A stretch of DNA of 64,000 nt. Source: Rehaibacterium terrae. Lineage in GTDB: Bacteria > Pseudomonadota > Gammaproteobacteria > Xanthomonadales > Xanthomonadaceae. Below the pieces are notes generated by a model. It was not told the DNA's origin. It made no database searches and saw only the letters and a list, made by a program, of their open reading frames with translations. Below are positions 9,893 through 18,993 of the stretch, one piece after another. The position numbers were made by a program, and so were the translations under genes. How positions within the stretch are numbered: the first letter of the stretch is position 1; every line of letters starts with the position of its first letter. The stretch is taken from contig NZ_JACHHX010000008.1 of assembly GCF_014202935.1 (NCBI RefSeq), positions 1 through 64,000 of the forward strand, given 5' to 3'.

Positions 9893-11941
9893 TCAGTAGC
9901 CCAGGCGCGCGGCGATCGCCTCCAGGCGCGCGAACGGCTCGGCCAGGGCCTGCGCGTAATGGCGCCAGTGGCCGGCCGGGAAGGCCGTGGCATGACCACC
10001 CAGTCCGGTGACGACCGCCGTCATCGCCTGCGGGTCCGGCCGCGCGGCCAAGCCGAGGGCCTCGGCCAGCTCGGCGGCGACCGCCTCCGGCGCGGCATCC
10101 AGGCGCTCGCCGCGGACCACCTGCACCTGCGCCGGCGCGCGCTCGATCCACTGCGCCAGCGGCGCCAGGGCATGCGCCAGCCAGTCGGCGGCATGCAGGG
10201 CGGTCGGGAAGGCGAAGCGGTGCACGCAGCCGTACACGCACCAGTTGAGCAGCATGTCGCGCGGATCGCGGATGCAGGCGATCAGGCGCGCCTCGGGCAT
10301 CGCCGCGACGGTGCGCGCGTCCCAGTGCGGCAGCCAGTCGATGGCGCGGTCGGGGTCGACGCCGCCGGTCTCCAGCAGCCGGCGCCAGCCGGCGGCGGTG
10401 ACCATGGTGTTGTCCTGGCGGAACGGCCACAGCCCGTCCGGACGCTGCGGCGGCCCGAAGCGGTCGCCGAGCAGACGGCAGTCGGGCGAGGAGCCGAGCA
10501 GCGCGGCGACCCGTTCCGGCGCGCTGCCGGGCGCGCCCCAGAGCAGACGCGGCGGCGGCAGCGCCGCCTCCGCCGGGGCGGGCGGGTTCTCGATCGTGTC
10601 GGCCACGCCGGGCGGTGGCTGCACGCCCTGCTGCGGCAGCGGATCCATGCCGGCCCAGCAGGCGGCGGCTTCGTCGTAGCGGCCGAGCCGGTCCAGGGCC
10701 AGGCCGCGCCAGCCCATCAGCATGCGCCGCAGCAGCGGGTCGGCGGCGCGCCCGAGCAGGGTATCGGCACGCGCCAGTGCTGCCGCGGGAGCCTCGTGCA
10801 GCTCGGCGCGCAGCTTGATCTGCTGCGCCACATCGCGCTCCGGTGCCTGGGCCAGAAGCGCGTCGGCCAGCTCGACCGCACGGCTCAGCTCGCCGATGGC
10901 TTCGTGGAAAAGCGCCTGGTGCTCGCGCGCGGACAGACTGTCCGGGCACGCCTGCAGCCAGCGCTCCAGCTGCGCCTGGTAGGCTTCGCGGCTGCCGCCG
11001 GCGAGCTGCAGCCGCGCGGCCCAGACGGCATCCCGGCCCGGGTCGCGGGCGAGCAGTTCCTCGACCGCATCGACCGCCTGCTCCGGCAAGCCGATATCGA
11101 CCAGCCCGCGCAGGACGGGCTCCAGCAGCCCGGCCGGATCCGGCGCCCGGCGCAGCAGCTCGCGCCAGACCGCGACCGCCTCGTCACGCTGACCCAAGGC
11201 CAAGGCGAGGTCGGCGCGGAACATCGCCGCGGCCGGATCGGCCGGATCGGCCTCGTTGAGCACGCGCAGCTCGGCCAGCGCATCCTGCGGGCGACGCTGG
11301 CGGCGCAGGCATTCGATCAGCGCCCAGCGCAGCCGCCGCGCCCCGGGCTGCTTCTCCAGCCCCCTGCGCAGGGCCTGCTCGGCGAAGGCGAAGTGGCCCT
11401 TGGCGAGATAGGCCAGACCGAGCGCCGACAGCACCATCGGGTCGTCCGGCGCGAACTGGGCGGCGCGCGAGATGCAGCGCAGGGCGTCGTCCTGATTGCC
11501 GCGCGCCAGCGCCAGGTTGCCCTGCACCACCAGGGCGTGGGGATGGTCCGGATTCACCCTCAGGGCCAGGCCGAGCTGACGCTCGGCCTCGTCGAGATCG
11601 TGCCGGGCCAGTGCCAGATGGGCCAGCGTCACGTAGGCGGCCAGCTGGTTCGGGTCGAGCCTGATCGCCTCGCCCAGGGCGGCCTGGGCCGCGTCGAGGC
11701 GGGCCTCGCGCAGCGCCCCCAGGGCGCGGCTGACATGAAAGACGGCATTGTCCGGTGCCAGTGCGACGGCGCGGTCCAGGCAGGCCTGGGCGGCCTCGAG
11801 CTCGCCCAGCCCGCGCAGGGCCAGGCCCAGCAGGTGATGCGCCTCGGCGTTGTCGGGCTCGGCCTCGGCCAGACGGCGGGCGGCGTCCGCGGCAGCGGCG
11901 TGGTCGCCGCGCCGGAGCGCCTCGATGACGGTGTCCTGCAT
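9893..11941 (-). CDS. TPR protein with C-terminal sulfotransferase-like domain
   Basis: A 682-residue protein. Residues 1-400 are tandem TPR units (for example EAHHLLGLALRGLGELEAA). Residues 440-682 resemble the PAPS-dependent sulfotransferase fold: LLWGAPGSAPERVAALLGSS stands where the P-loop-like 5'-phosphosulfate motif belongs, and ARLIACIRDPRDMLLNW matches the 3'-phosphate motif. The usual PRSGTT-type loop is altered, so activity is doubtful. No signal peptide. The ATG at 11941 is taken because sequence further upstream is the antisense of other genes. It is 11 bp from the YheT-type gene. Confidence 0.85.
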   Translation of the reverse strand: MQDTVIEALRRGDHAAAADAARRLAEAEPDNAEAHHLLGLALRGLGELEAAQACLDRAVALAPDNAVFHVSRALGALREARLDAAQAALGEAIRLDPNQLAAYVTLAHLALARHDLDEAERQLGLALRVNPDHPHALVVQGNLALARGNQDDALRCISRAAQFAPDDPMVLSALGLAYLAKGHFAFAEQALRRGLEKQPGARRLRWALIECLRRQRRPQDALAELRVLNEADPADPAAAMFRADLALALGQRDEAVAVWRELLRRAPDPAGLLEPVLRGLVDIGLPEQAVDAVEELLARDPGRDAVWAARLQLAGGSREAYQAQLERWLQACPDSLSAREHQALFHEAIGELSRAVELADALLAQAPERDVAQQIKLRAELHEAPAAALARADTLLGRAADPLLRRMLMGWRGLALDRLGRYDEAAACWAGMDPLPQQGVQPPPGVADTIENPPAPAEAALPPPRLLWGAPGSAPERVAALLGSSPDCRLLGDRFGPPQRPDGLWPFRQDNTMVTAAGWRRLLETGGVDPDRAIDWLPHWDARTVAAMPEARLIACIRDPRDMLLNWCVYGCVHRFAFPTALHAADWLAHALAPLAQWIERAPAQVQVVRGERLDAAPEAVAAELAEALGLAARPDPQAMTAVVTGLGGHATAFPAGHWRHYAQALAEPFARLEAIAARLGY

Positions 11942-11952
11942 GGGCTCGCGAC

Positions 11953-13002
11953 TCAGGAAGCTGTGAATGAGCCGTCGATTGTAGCCCGCCCGCCGTGCTC
12001 GGACGCCGCCGCCAGCGCGGCGGACAGCCGCGCGACCACCCAGCGCTCGCCGAAACCGCGCAGGTGCAGACCCTCGATGAAACCGCAGTGCCCGCCCCAC
12101 GGGCTGATCTCCAGCCGCGAATGCGCCGGCAGGCGCAGGCCGTGGAAGCTGTGTACCGGTATCACCGGGTCGTCGGCGGCGGTCAGGATGCTCACCGGCA
12201 CCTGCAGCTCGGCCAGCCGGTCGCCGGCCACCGAGTAGCCGTCGAAATAGGCCTCCAGGCTGGGAAACTCGCCGCCGCGCCGGACCAGGTGCGCGGTCAG
12301 CTCGCGGATGCCGAGCGACAGGATGCGGTCGTCGAGGTCGCGGTGGGCGGCGAACAGCCGCCGCTTCTTTTCCAGCGAACGCCGCCACTTGCGGGCGAAG
12401 TACCAGTGGTACAGCGGCAGACCGCGTTCGAGCGCGTCCATGCCCGCCGCCGGGTCGATCACCGGGCACACCGCCGCCGCGTGACGCAGCCGGATGCCGG
12501 CCGCCGGCGCGGCGCGCGCCACCCGCAAGGCGAAGTTGCCGCCCAGCGAATAGCCGGCCACCACCAGCGGCAGCGGCGTGAACCGCTCGCCGAGCGCCTT
12601 CACGGCATGGACCACTTCCGCCAGCCGGCAGGAGTGGAAGATGTCCTGGTTCAGGTGGTGGGTGTCGCCGTGGTCGCGGAAGTTGAGCCGGAACACGTCG
12701 AAGCCGTCGGCCAGCAGGCGCGCCGCGGTGTGCAGCAGGTAGCCGGACTCGACGCTGCCCTCCCAGCCGTGGAACAGCACCGCCAGCGCGCGCGGCGCGC
12801 GGCCGGGAACGGTGCTGTGGAAGCCCTGCAGGCGCACGTCGGCGCCGCCGGGCAGGATCAGCTCGCGCGTCACCGCGCCGGTGGCGGCGAACAGCGCCCG
12901 CCCGCGGCGGCGGCGCCATGGGCTGGAACTGAGGACGGACTGCACGTGCGCGTCGCGCAGCCAGCGTGGCGGGCGATAGTCTTCGGCGTGCAGGTCGCTC
13001 AT
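11953..13002 (-). CDS. YheT-family alpha/beta hydrolase
   Basis: A 349-residue serine hydrolase. The oxyanion-region motif is LFHGWEGS, the nucleophile elbow is AGYSLGGN (Ser near residue 151), an acidic residue lies in TAADDPVIP, and the catalytic His is in GGHCGF near residue 315. YheT/ABHD1-3 proteins are esterases of poorly known substrate. Its position between a PlsC-type acyltransferase and a TPR protein suggests lipid handling, which is inference. The intergenic stretch 13003-13136 carries short repeated GGGAATCGGGAA motifs. Confidence 0.93.
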   Translation of the reverse strand: MSDLHAEDYRPPRWLRDAHVQSVLSSSPWRRRRGRALFAATGAVTRELILPGGADVRLQGFHSTVPGRAPRALAVLFHGWEGSVESGYLLHTAARLLADGFDVFRLNFRDHGDTHHLNQDIFHSCRLAEVVHAVKALGERFTPLPLVVAGYSLGGNFALRVARAAPAAGIRLRHAAAVCPVIDPAAGMDALERGLPLYHWYFARKWRRSLEKKRRLFAAHRDLDDRILSLGIRELTAHLVRRGGEFPSLEAYFDGYSVAGDRLAELQVPVSILTAADDPVIPVHSFHGLRLPAHSRLEISPWGGHCGFIEGLHLRGFGERWVVARLSAALAAASEHGGRATIDGSFTAS

Positions 13003-13136
13003 GCGGCGGGAATCGGGAAGGGAATCGGGAAGAGCATCGAAGCATCATCCTCCCGGCGCAACCCGGGCACGCGACGCTCCACGCCCCGGGATTCCGGCAG
13101 GGACGCGACGGCCCCGTCCGGCCGCGGCCCGGCCGC

Positions 13137-13934
13137 CTATCGCGCCATCGCCGCGACGATGCGTTCGCGGCAGGCCTCGGCCATGCGCCGGCGACCGTCC
13201 TCGGACGCCGCCACCGGCGGCAGGAAATGCACCTCGGCCACCCGTCCCGGCTCGCCGAGCAGGCGCAGGAAGTTGCCCAGGAAACTCTCGCCGGCGGCGA
13301 AGGCGACCCGCGTCTGCGCCTCGCCGCCCTCGCCGTAGCGCAACGCCACCGGCTGCGCAGGCACGCCGGCCACCACCGCCGGCTGGAAGATGCGGGCGTG
13401 GAAGGTGCCGACCGCATCGCCGCGGGTGGTGCGTCCCTCCGGGAACACCCCCACCGCCTCGCCCGCCTGCAGCCGCGCCACCATCTGGTGCATCACGCCA
13501 TGCAGCGACGCGTTGTCGCCACGGTGGTGATAGATGGTGCCGGCGCGGCCGGCCAGCCAGCCGACCAGCGGCCAGCGGCTGATCTCGGCCTTGGCGACGA
13601 AGCCCATCATGCGCTGGCTGTGCATCAGGGTGATGTCGAGCCAGCTGACATGGTTGGCGACGAACATCACCGCCCCCGGCAGCGGCTCGCCGAAGCGGCG
13701 CACGCGGAGGCCGAACACCCGCAGCAGCATCCGGCTCCACCAACGGATCGCGCGATGGTCCAGCCGCTCGCCGCGCAGGCGGATGCGCGCGGTGAGCGGG
13801 TTGATCATCAGCAGCGTCAGCGGCAGCGACACCAGCAGGTGCAGCAGCAGCAGCGGCACGCGGACCAGGTAGCGCAACGGCCGCAGCCAGTCGCTGCGGC
13901 GGGCGGGATCGGAGGGCTTGGACATCATCGGCAT
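13137..13934 (-). CDS. 1-acyl-sn-glycerol-3-phosphate acyltransferase (PlsC-like)
   Basis: A 262-265-residue inner-membrane acyltransferase. A hydrophobic segment (about 20-42) is followed by the catalytic NHVSWLD motif (HX4D), near residue 95, and the acceptor-binding FPEGRTTRGD motif near 165. These are the hallmarks of PlsC/LPLAT enzymes, which acylate lysophosphatidic acid or ornithine lipids. Three in-frame ATGs (13934, 13928, 13925) are possible and none has a clear ribosome site. A second LPLAT-type gene at 1583-2560 belongs to a different subfamily. Confidence 0.92.
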   Translation of the reverse strand: MPMMSKPSDPARRSDWLRPLRYLVRVPLLLLHLLVSLPLTLLMINPLTARIRLRGERLDHRAIRWWSRMLLRVFGLRVRRFGEPLPGAVMFVANHVSWLDITLMHSQRMMGFVAKAEISRWPLVGWLAGRAGTIYHHRGDNASLHGVMHQMVARLQAGEAVGVFPEGRTTRGDAVGTFHARIFQPAVVAGVPAQPVALRYGEGGEAQTRVAFAAGESFLGNFLRLLGEPGRVAEVHFLPPVAASEDGRRRMAEACRERIVAAMAR

Positions 13935-13986
13935 TGTCGCCCAAGCATCACGGCGCGGTGAATCCCGACGCCGGCGCATGTCGCGG

Positions 13987-14424
13987 TCAGCGCCTGGGCA
14001 CCACGGCGATGGTCAGGCGCGAGACGCAGACCAGCCGGCCGGCCGCGTCCTCGATGCGGATGTCCCAGACCTGGGTGCTGCGGCCCAGGTGCAGCGGCCG
14101 CGCGGTGCCGGTCACCGTGCCGTCGGTGACGGCGCGCACGTGGTTGGCGTTGATCTCCAACCCGACCGCCATCTCCCGCGCGGGGTCGATGCACAGGCCG
14201 GCGGCGATGCTGCCGAGCGTCTCGGCCAACGCCACCGAGGCGCCGCCGTGCAGCAGGCCGAATGGCTGCCGGGTGCGCTGGTCGACCGGCAGGGTGCCGC
14301 GGATGAAGTCGCGGCCGAGCTCGACGATCTCGATGCCGAGCGCTTCGAGCAGGGTGCCGTGCGCCATCGCGCGCACGGCATCGAGGCTCGCGTCCGGCCG
14401 GAACGGCCCGGCGGCCCGGGTCAC
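13987..14424 (-). CDS. PaaI-type hotdog thioesterase
   Basis: A 145-residue hotdog-fold acyl-CoA thioesterase. The catalytic block FGLLHGGASVALAETLGS (about 58-75) matches the PaaI/YbgC-like HGG(A/V) motif with its downstream acidic residue, and GLEINANHVRAVTDG follows. The start is a GTG at 14424 that overlaps the stop of the DUF1232 gene in a GTGA arrangement. This coupling is the best start evidence, since upstream sequence in frame is the antisense of that gene's tail. Confidence 0.9.
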   Translation of the reverse strand: MTRAAGPFRPDASLDAVRAMAHGTLLEALGIEIVELGRDFIRGTLPVDQRTRQPFGLLHGGASVALAETLGSIAAGLCIDPAREMAVGLEINANHVRAVTDGTVTGTARPLHLGRSTQVWDIRIEDAAGRLVCVSRLTIAVVPRR

Positions 14425-15062
14425 TTGGTGAACAGCGGCGGGAAGTTGCGCGGGCGCCAGCTCGAACCGATGTACGGCCGGCGCGAGCCGTAGCCGCCGC
14501 TCGGGCCGTAGCCGCTGCTGCGGCCGTAACCGGTACCGAAGTCGCGCTCGCGACGGCTGTGCATGCGGTCGATCAGCTCCTCGCGGCGATCGGCCAGCCA
14601 CTCGGCGCGGCCCACGCTCGCCGGGTCCTGGCCGCGGCGCCTGGCCTCGCGCTCGCGGTAGTCGCAGAAGTCCTCGTAGGCGTCGATCTCGTGCTGCAGT
14701 TCGCGCACGCACAGCTCGATCATGATCGCGTCGTCGAGGTAGCCCAGCACCGGCACCGAGTCGGGGATGATGTCCTTGGGGTCGGCGAAGTAGACCAGCG
14801 CCGACAGCACCCGCTGACGGTCCTCCTCGGGCAGGGCCCAGGCTTCGTCGCTGACCATGGCGATCAGGTTGTCGAGCTGCGCCAGCCGCTCGGCGATGAA
14901 ATCCGGCACCTGGACCTTGCCGGCCCCGCTCAGCAGCGCCTTGGCCGCGGCGATGATCTCGTCCGCGCCCTTGCTGCCGGCCGCCTGCCGCGCCGCCTGC
15001 TGCGCCGCGTGGAAATGTTCGAGGTCGCGCTCGGAGAGCTCGATGGAGAGGGAGAGGGTCAT
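14421..15062 (-). CDS. YkvA-like DUF1232 protein
   Basis: A 213-residue protein with one DUF1232 domain (about 85-125): ALVYFADPKDIIPDSVPVLG then YLDDAIMIELCVREL. The family signature is the P-x-D-x-IPD motif. Family members are small and often membrane-associated, without a known reaction. The C-terminal third is charged, then becomes a Gly/Tyr/Ser/Arg-rich low-complexity tail (about 177-200). It is coupled to the thioesterase by a four-base overlap. Confidence 0.88.
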   Translation of the reverse strand: MTLSLSIELSERDLEHFHAAQQAARQAAGSKGADEIIAAAKALLSGAGKVQVPDFIAERLAQLDNLIAMVSDEAWALPEEDRQRVLSALVYFADPKDIIPDSVPVLGYLDDAIMIELCVRELQHEIDAYEDFCDYREREARRRGQDPASVGRAEWLADRREELIDRMHSRRERDFGTGYGRSSGYGPSGGYGSRRPYIGSSWRPRNFPPLFTK

Positions 15063-15120
15063 GGGGGGCGTTCCGCGGAGCCGGTGGAAAGACCGCCAGC
15101 CTAGGCCGGGCGGGGCGGCA

Positions 15121-15242
15121 TCGTCAATCTCGATGCCGGAATCGGGAGTGGGGAACCGGAAATCGAGAGAGCCATGCCGCTCGGCCGCTCACCGGCCTTT
15201 CGCTTTTGACGGCTCCCGATACCCCATTCCCGATGCCCGGCC
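15121..15242. repeat. Intergenic ATCGGGA/TCCCGAT-rich spacer
   Basis: Between the DUF1232 gene start and the phospholipase-D stop, the spacer carries repeated short words: GGAATCGGGAGTGGGGAA at the left, and CTCCCGATACCCCATTCCCGAT at the right, which are roughly inverted with respect to each other. A similar GGGAATCGGGAAGGGAATCGGGAA run occurs at 13009-13032. They look like a degenerate dispersed intergenic repeat. I see no gene here. Confidence 0.4.
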
Positions 15243-17132
15243 TCACAGGATCGGCGCCAAGCCGGCCCCGAAGGCGGTCACCAGGCGGGTGTAGAAACCC
15301 TTCAGACGCAGGTCGACCTCGGGGAAGTCGCCGGCCGGGGTCCAGCATTCGGCGAAACGCGGGTGCTCCGGGCGTACCGGCGGGCAGCCCTCGACCAGCT
15401 CGTAGCTGGTGGCATACCGCAGCGGCCACAGATCGAACAGCGGCAGCTTCTCGAACGCCTTGCCGATGGAGTAGTCCAGCCCGGACAGCACCGGCGGCTT
15501 GGGCCGGCGGGCGATCAGCCAGGCATTCTCCGGGCGGGCGTCGTGGCGGATGACCCGCTCCAGCGCGGCGGCAAAGGCGGCGTCGTGGACGATCACCGCA
15601 TTCTCGGTGTTGTAGTGATCCGAGCGCGGGTCGAAGTTGTGGGTGCCGACGATGCCGACCCGGCCGTCGATCACGATCGACTTGGCGTGCAGGCCCACCC
15701 GCACCCCGGCGCGGCGCAGCGGCAACGGCCCGTCGCGCATCGAGCCCGAACCGGAGCCGGTCGCGCCCGAACCGCCACGCGCGCCGGAACCGAAGGCGGT
15801 CGGCGCATCGGTCAGCGGCACGCCGGACGGGGCGACCTCGGCATCGAGCGCGCCGGTGGCGGCCAGATCGATCGGCGCGTCGGCGGGAAACGGCTTGTAC
15901 TCGCGGATGTCGAATCCCAGGTCGCGCAGGTAGCTGCGCTTGTACTTGTGCGAGAGCGCGTACACCGGCCAGGCATCGGTCGCGGCCAGGCTGTTGGTGG
16001 ACACCAGCACCTCCGGCGCATTCTCGCGCCGGCGCAGCGCACGGAAGGTCTGCCGCGCCTCGCGCGAGAGCACCAGATAGGGCGTCTGCAGCACCACCGA
16101 ATGCTCGGCGCCGGCCACCAGCGACTGCAGCCGGTGCGAGATCTCCTCGTACAGCGGATCGCGGCCGCGCTCGTGCTTCTGCGGCGGGTCCACGTAGTAA
16201 TCGACCCGACCGACCGCCAGCGACGGCGCGATCAGACGCGCCTGCACGACCTCCGGATCCGACGCCGCCTGCGAGATCCGCAGGATGCGCCCGGCGCGGG
16301 TGAGCCGCGGCGCCGGCAGCAGCGGCGGCGGGCCGCCGTGGGCAAGCAGGTGCGCGGCGACGTCGTTGAGCCGGGCGACCGGCACGCTGCGCTCGTGCGT
16401 CCAGAACAGCTCGAAGCCGGCGCGCATCTTCGCGCCCACCGGCCCGGCCACCAGGATGTCGCGGTCGCGGTAGTTGTAGCCGCTGTCCCAGTCGAAGTAG
16501 CGGTTTTGGTAGTTGCGCCCGCCGGTGATGCCGATCAGCCCGTCGACCAGCAGCAGCTTGGTGTGCATGCGCTGGTTGAAGCGGCGAAAACAGCACAGGA
16601 TGCCGGCGCCGAACTCCAGCGGGCCGGTGCTGGCCTTGCCGAAGGTGGGGTTGTACATGCGCAGCTCGAAGTTGGCGTGTGCGGTCGCCAGTGCGGCCAG
16701 CAGCCGGGTGTCGTCGACGCTGAAAAGCTGGTCCAGCAGCACCCGCACCCGCACCCCGCGCCGGGCGGCGTCGAGCAGCTCGCCGAGCACGAAGAAGCCG
16801 GCGTCGTCCTCGGCGAAGATGAAGCTCTGCAGCTCGATGCTGCGCCGGGCGCTGCGGATCAGGTGGATGCGCGCCAGCAGCGCGTCCTCGCCGCCCTCCA
16901 GCAGCAGTACCCGGTGCACCGGCGCTTCCGCGGTCGCCTCGGCCAGCGCCTGCTCGCCGAGCGCGTACAGTGCGGAATCGATCGCGCAGGCATCGTCGCG
17001 TGCGCATTCCACCATCTCCGGGCGCGCCTGTCCGGCCAGACGCTCGGCCTCGTCGAGCTGCTTGACCGGCAGCCGACCGCAGCCGACCAGCGCCAGCAGC
17101 ATCAGGGCCAGCACCGTGCACCGCGGACTCAC
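15243..17132 (-). CDS. Phospholipase D/cardiolipin-synthase-like lipoprotein
   Basis: A 629-residue protein with a lipoprotein signal (VLALMLLALVGC, lipobox LVGC near residue 18) and two PLD half-domains, each with an HKD motif: HTKLLLVDG and HAKSIVIDG. Two HKD motifs form one active site for phosphodiester transfer. The start is a GTG at 17132, overlapping the yceI-like stop by GTGA. A Gly/Ser-rich stretch (encoded about 15725-15800) is inserted between the halves, shortly before the second HKD. It probably acts on phospholipids from the periplasmic face. Confidence 0.9.
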   Translation of the reverse strand: MSPRCTVLALMLLALVGCGRLPVKQLDEAERLAGQARPEMVECARDDACAIDSALYALGEQALAEATAEAPVHRVLLLEGGEDALLARIHLIRSARRSIELQSFIFAEDDAGFFVLGELLDAARRGVRVRVLLDQLFSVDDTRLLAALATAHANFELRMYNPTFGKASTGPLEFGAGILCCFRRFNQRMHTKLLLVDGLIGITGGRNYQNRYFDWDSGYNYRDRDILVAGPVGAKMRAGFELFWTHERSVPVARLNDVAAHLLAHGGPPPLLPAPRLTRAGRILRISQAASDPEVVQARLIAPSLAVGRVDYYVDPPQKHERGRDPLYEEISHRLQSLVAGAEHSVVLQTPYLVLSREARQTFRALRRRENAPEVLVSTNSLAATDAWPVYALSHKYKRSYLRDLGFDIREYKPFPADAPIDLAATGALDAEVAPSGVPLTDAPTAFGSGARGGSGATGSGSGSMRDGPLPLRRAGVRVGLHAKSIVIDGRVGIVGTHNFDPRSDHYNTENAVIVHDAAFAAALERVIRHDARPENAWLIARRPKPPVLSGLDYSIGKAFEKLPLFDLWPLRYATSYELVEGCPPVRPEHPRFAECWTPAGDFPEVDLRLKGFYTRLVTAFGAGLAPIL

Positions 17133-17713
17133 TGCACCGCCCCGGCCAGCCGCACCTGCAATTCCAGCTTGACCCGGTCCTGCACCGCGAAGCGGTTGGC
17201 GTCCATGCCGAAGTCGCTGCGCCTGACCACGCCGCGCACGTGCACGGCGCAGGCATGGCCGGGCGACGCGCAGGCCGCGGGCAGCAGCTCGAAGCCGACC
17301 CGGCGGGTCACGCCGCGCAGGCTCAGCTCGCCGCGCAGCGCGCCGCCGTCGCGTGCCAGCGCGGCGTCGAAAGGCTCGGAGACGAAGACGATCACCGGGT
17401 AATTGGCGACATCGAAGAAGTCCTCGGACAGCGCCCACGCGGTCAGATTGGCGCGCCCCTCCACGTCGAGGCTGGCCACGTCCACCTCCACCTCGACCCG
17501 GCGCCGGTCGCCGGGCAGCCGCGAAATGCGGCCGACGAACCGGGCGAAGCGGCCGTCGATCTTCTGCAGCCAGCGCAGCCGCACACTGAAGCCGACCTCC
17601 GAGCGCGCCGCGTCGATCCGCCCGTAGGTCTGTCCGCCATCGGCTTCCGGGTCCGCCGCCGCCGCGGGCAGCGCCGCGAGCGCGAGCAGCAGGGCGGTCA
17701 GTCCCGCGGACAT
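17129..17713 (-). CDS. YceI family periplasmic protein
   Basis: A 194-residue secreted protein. The signal peptide MSAGLTALLLALAALPAAAA is followed by the YceI beta-barrel: RSEVGFSVRLRWL, GRISRLPGD, the F-D-V-x-x-Y-P motif (FFDVANYPV) and a late VRRSDFGMDAN block. YceI proteins bind polyprenoid or amphiphilic ligands in a lipocalin-like barrel. The stop overlaps the start of the PLD lipoprotein gene, and sixA lies 4 bp upstream. Confidence 0.92.
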   Translation of the reverse strand: MSAGLTALLLALAALPAAAADPEADGGQTYGRIDAARSEVGFSVRLRWLQKIDGRFARFVGRISRLPGDRRRVEVEVDVASLDVEGRANLTAWALSEDFFDVANYPVIVFVSEPFDAALARDGGALRGELSLRGVTRRVGFELLPAACASPGHACAVHVRGVVRRSDFGMDANRFAVQDRVKLELQVRLAGAVQ

Positions 17714-17717
17714 GGCC

Positions 17718-18194
17718 TCACGGCGACCAGTAGGCGGCCAGTTGCGCGATGCCCGGCTCCAGCGGCGCCCCGGCCGGCAGCCGCAGCACGGCGATGGCGG
17801 CGGTCGGCATGCCGCGACAGTCGCCGGACTGGCCGGTGCTCAGCAGCGCGCACAGTTGCTCGAAGCCGGGATTGTGGCCGACCAGCAGCACCCGCGCGAT
17901 GTCGCGATGGGCCTCGGCCACCGCCATCAGGGTGCCGGGCGTGGCCTCGTAGATGCGCTCGTCCAGCCGCGTATCGACGAAGCCCAGCGTTTGCAGCACG
18001 CGTTCGACCGTCTCGCGGGTGCGTCGCGCCGGCGAGCACACCACCTGGTCGGGCAGGAAGCCGTGTGCCTGCAGCCAGCGGCCGGCAGCCTCCGCTTCGG
18101 CGTGCCCGCGCAATGACAGCGGACGGTCGATGTCGGCCTGTCCCGGCGCGGCCGGCTCGGCATGGGCGTGACGCAACAGGATCAATTCGCGCAT
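17718..18194 (-). CDS. sixA: Phosphohistidine phosphatase SixA
   Basis: A 158-residue histidine-phosphatase superfamily protein of SixA length. The catalytic RHAHAE motif places the nucleophilic His at residue 9. The CSPARRTRETVE segment supplies the second Arg pocket, and LLVGHNPGFEQL holds the second catalytic His. SixA removes phosphate from His in phosphorelay or PTS-Ntr proteins. It lies 4 bp upstream of the yceI-like gene, likely in one transcript. Confidence 0.93.
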   Translation of the reverse strand: MRELILLRHAHAEPAAPGQADIDRPLSLRGHAEAEAAGRWLQAHGFLPDQVVCSPARRTRETVERVLQTLGFVDTRLDERIYEATPGTLMAVAEAHRDIARVLLVGHNPGFEQLCALLSTGQSGDCRGMPTAAIAVLRLPAGAPLEPGIAQLAAYWSP

Positions 18195-18254
18195 GGGGTG
18201 TCCGGCGTGGCGGGGTCGGCCGGATTATGGCGCAGGACCCGGGAGCCCGGCGCT

Positions 18255-18887
18255 TCAGCCGTGCCGCTTGAGCCAGCGGAACAACGGTGCCCAATCCGCC
18301 TGATGGTTGCGCACCTGTTCGGAGTGATAGTCGAACAGGCTCTTGCCCAGGCCGACCAGCAGCACATAGGCCTGGCTGTCGCGCAGCTCGGCCGCCAGCG
18401 GATACGGCCAGGTCCTGAGTTGCGCCAGCGCCTGCTGCGAGGCATGGGTCCAGGGCTTGAGCCGGTTGCCGACCAGCGCGACCGGCAGCCTGCCCTTGCG
18501 CACCCGCGGGTGTTCGGCGAGCGAATCGAGAAAAGGCACCGTGGCCTCGATGTCCAGCGCCGAGGGCAATACCGGCACCAGCACCGCGTCGGCAACGTCG
18601 AGGAAGTGCTCCAGGTCCTTCGCCATGGCCCCGGCCGGGCCATCGATCACCGCCACCTCGGCATCGCCGGGCAGCGCACGGTCCCAGTGCCGGCGCGTGC
18701 CGTCCACCGGCAGCACGGCGCTGTCCAGGCCGGCACGCCGCTCGCACCAGTGCATCGCCGAGCCCTGACGGTCGGCATCGACCAGCACGGTGCGTTTTCC
18801 CTCCACCGCGAAATGCGCGGCGAGATGCGTGGCGATCGTGGTCTTGCCGCAACCGCCCTTGGAACTGGCAACGAGGATCCTGCGCAT
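18255..18887 (-). CDS. ParA/MinD-family ATPase (orphan)
   Basis: A 210-residue deviant-Walker ATPase. The P-loop SSKGGCGKTT has the signature Lys10 and Lys15, and switch II is VAVIDGPAG (Asp-x-Pro-Ala-Gly). Such proteins position cargo on the nucleoid or membrane as ATP-dependent dimers. No ParB or cargo gene adjoins it, and it is shorter than chromosomal ParA. The start at 18887 puts the P-loop at the usual N-terminal distance. It is transcribed divergently from the AAA+ ATPase at 18994. Confidence 0.9.
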   Translation of the reverse strand: MRRILVASSKGGCGKTTIATHLAAHFAVEGKRTVLVDADRQGSAMHWCERRAGLDSAVLPVDGTRRHWDRALPGDAEVAVIDGPAGAMAKDLEHFLDVADAVLVPVLPSALDIEATVPFLDSLAEHPRVRKGRLPVALVGNRLKPWTHASQQALAQLRTWPYPLAAELRDSQAYVLLVGLGKSLFDYHSEQVRNHQADWAPLFRWLKRHG

Positions 18888-18993
18888 GGCATGCCTTGTC
18901 GTTCCGGAACCTGCGCGGACTCTACACCGGCTGCCCATGACCGGCCAGCGCGCCGCCTCTGCTATCGTTGCGCGGCCTTCGGACGGAGCCGCC

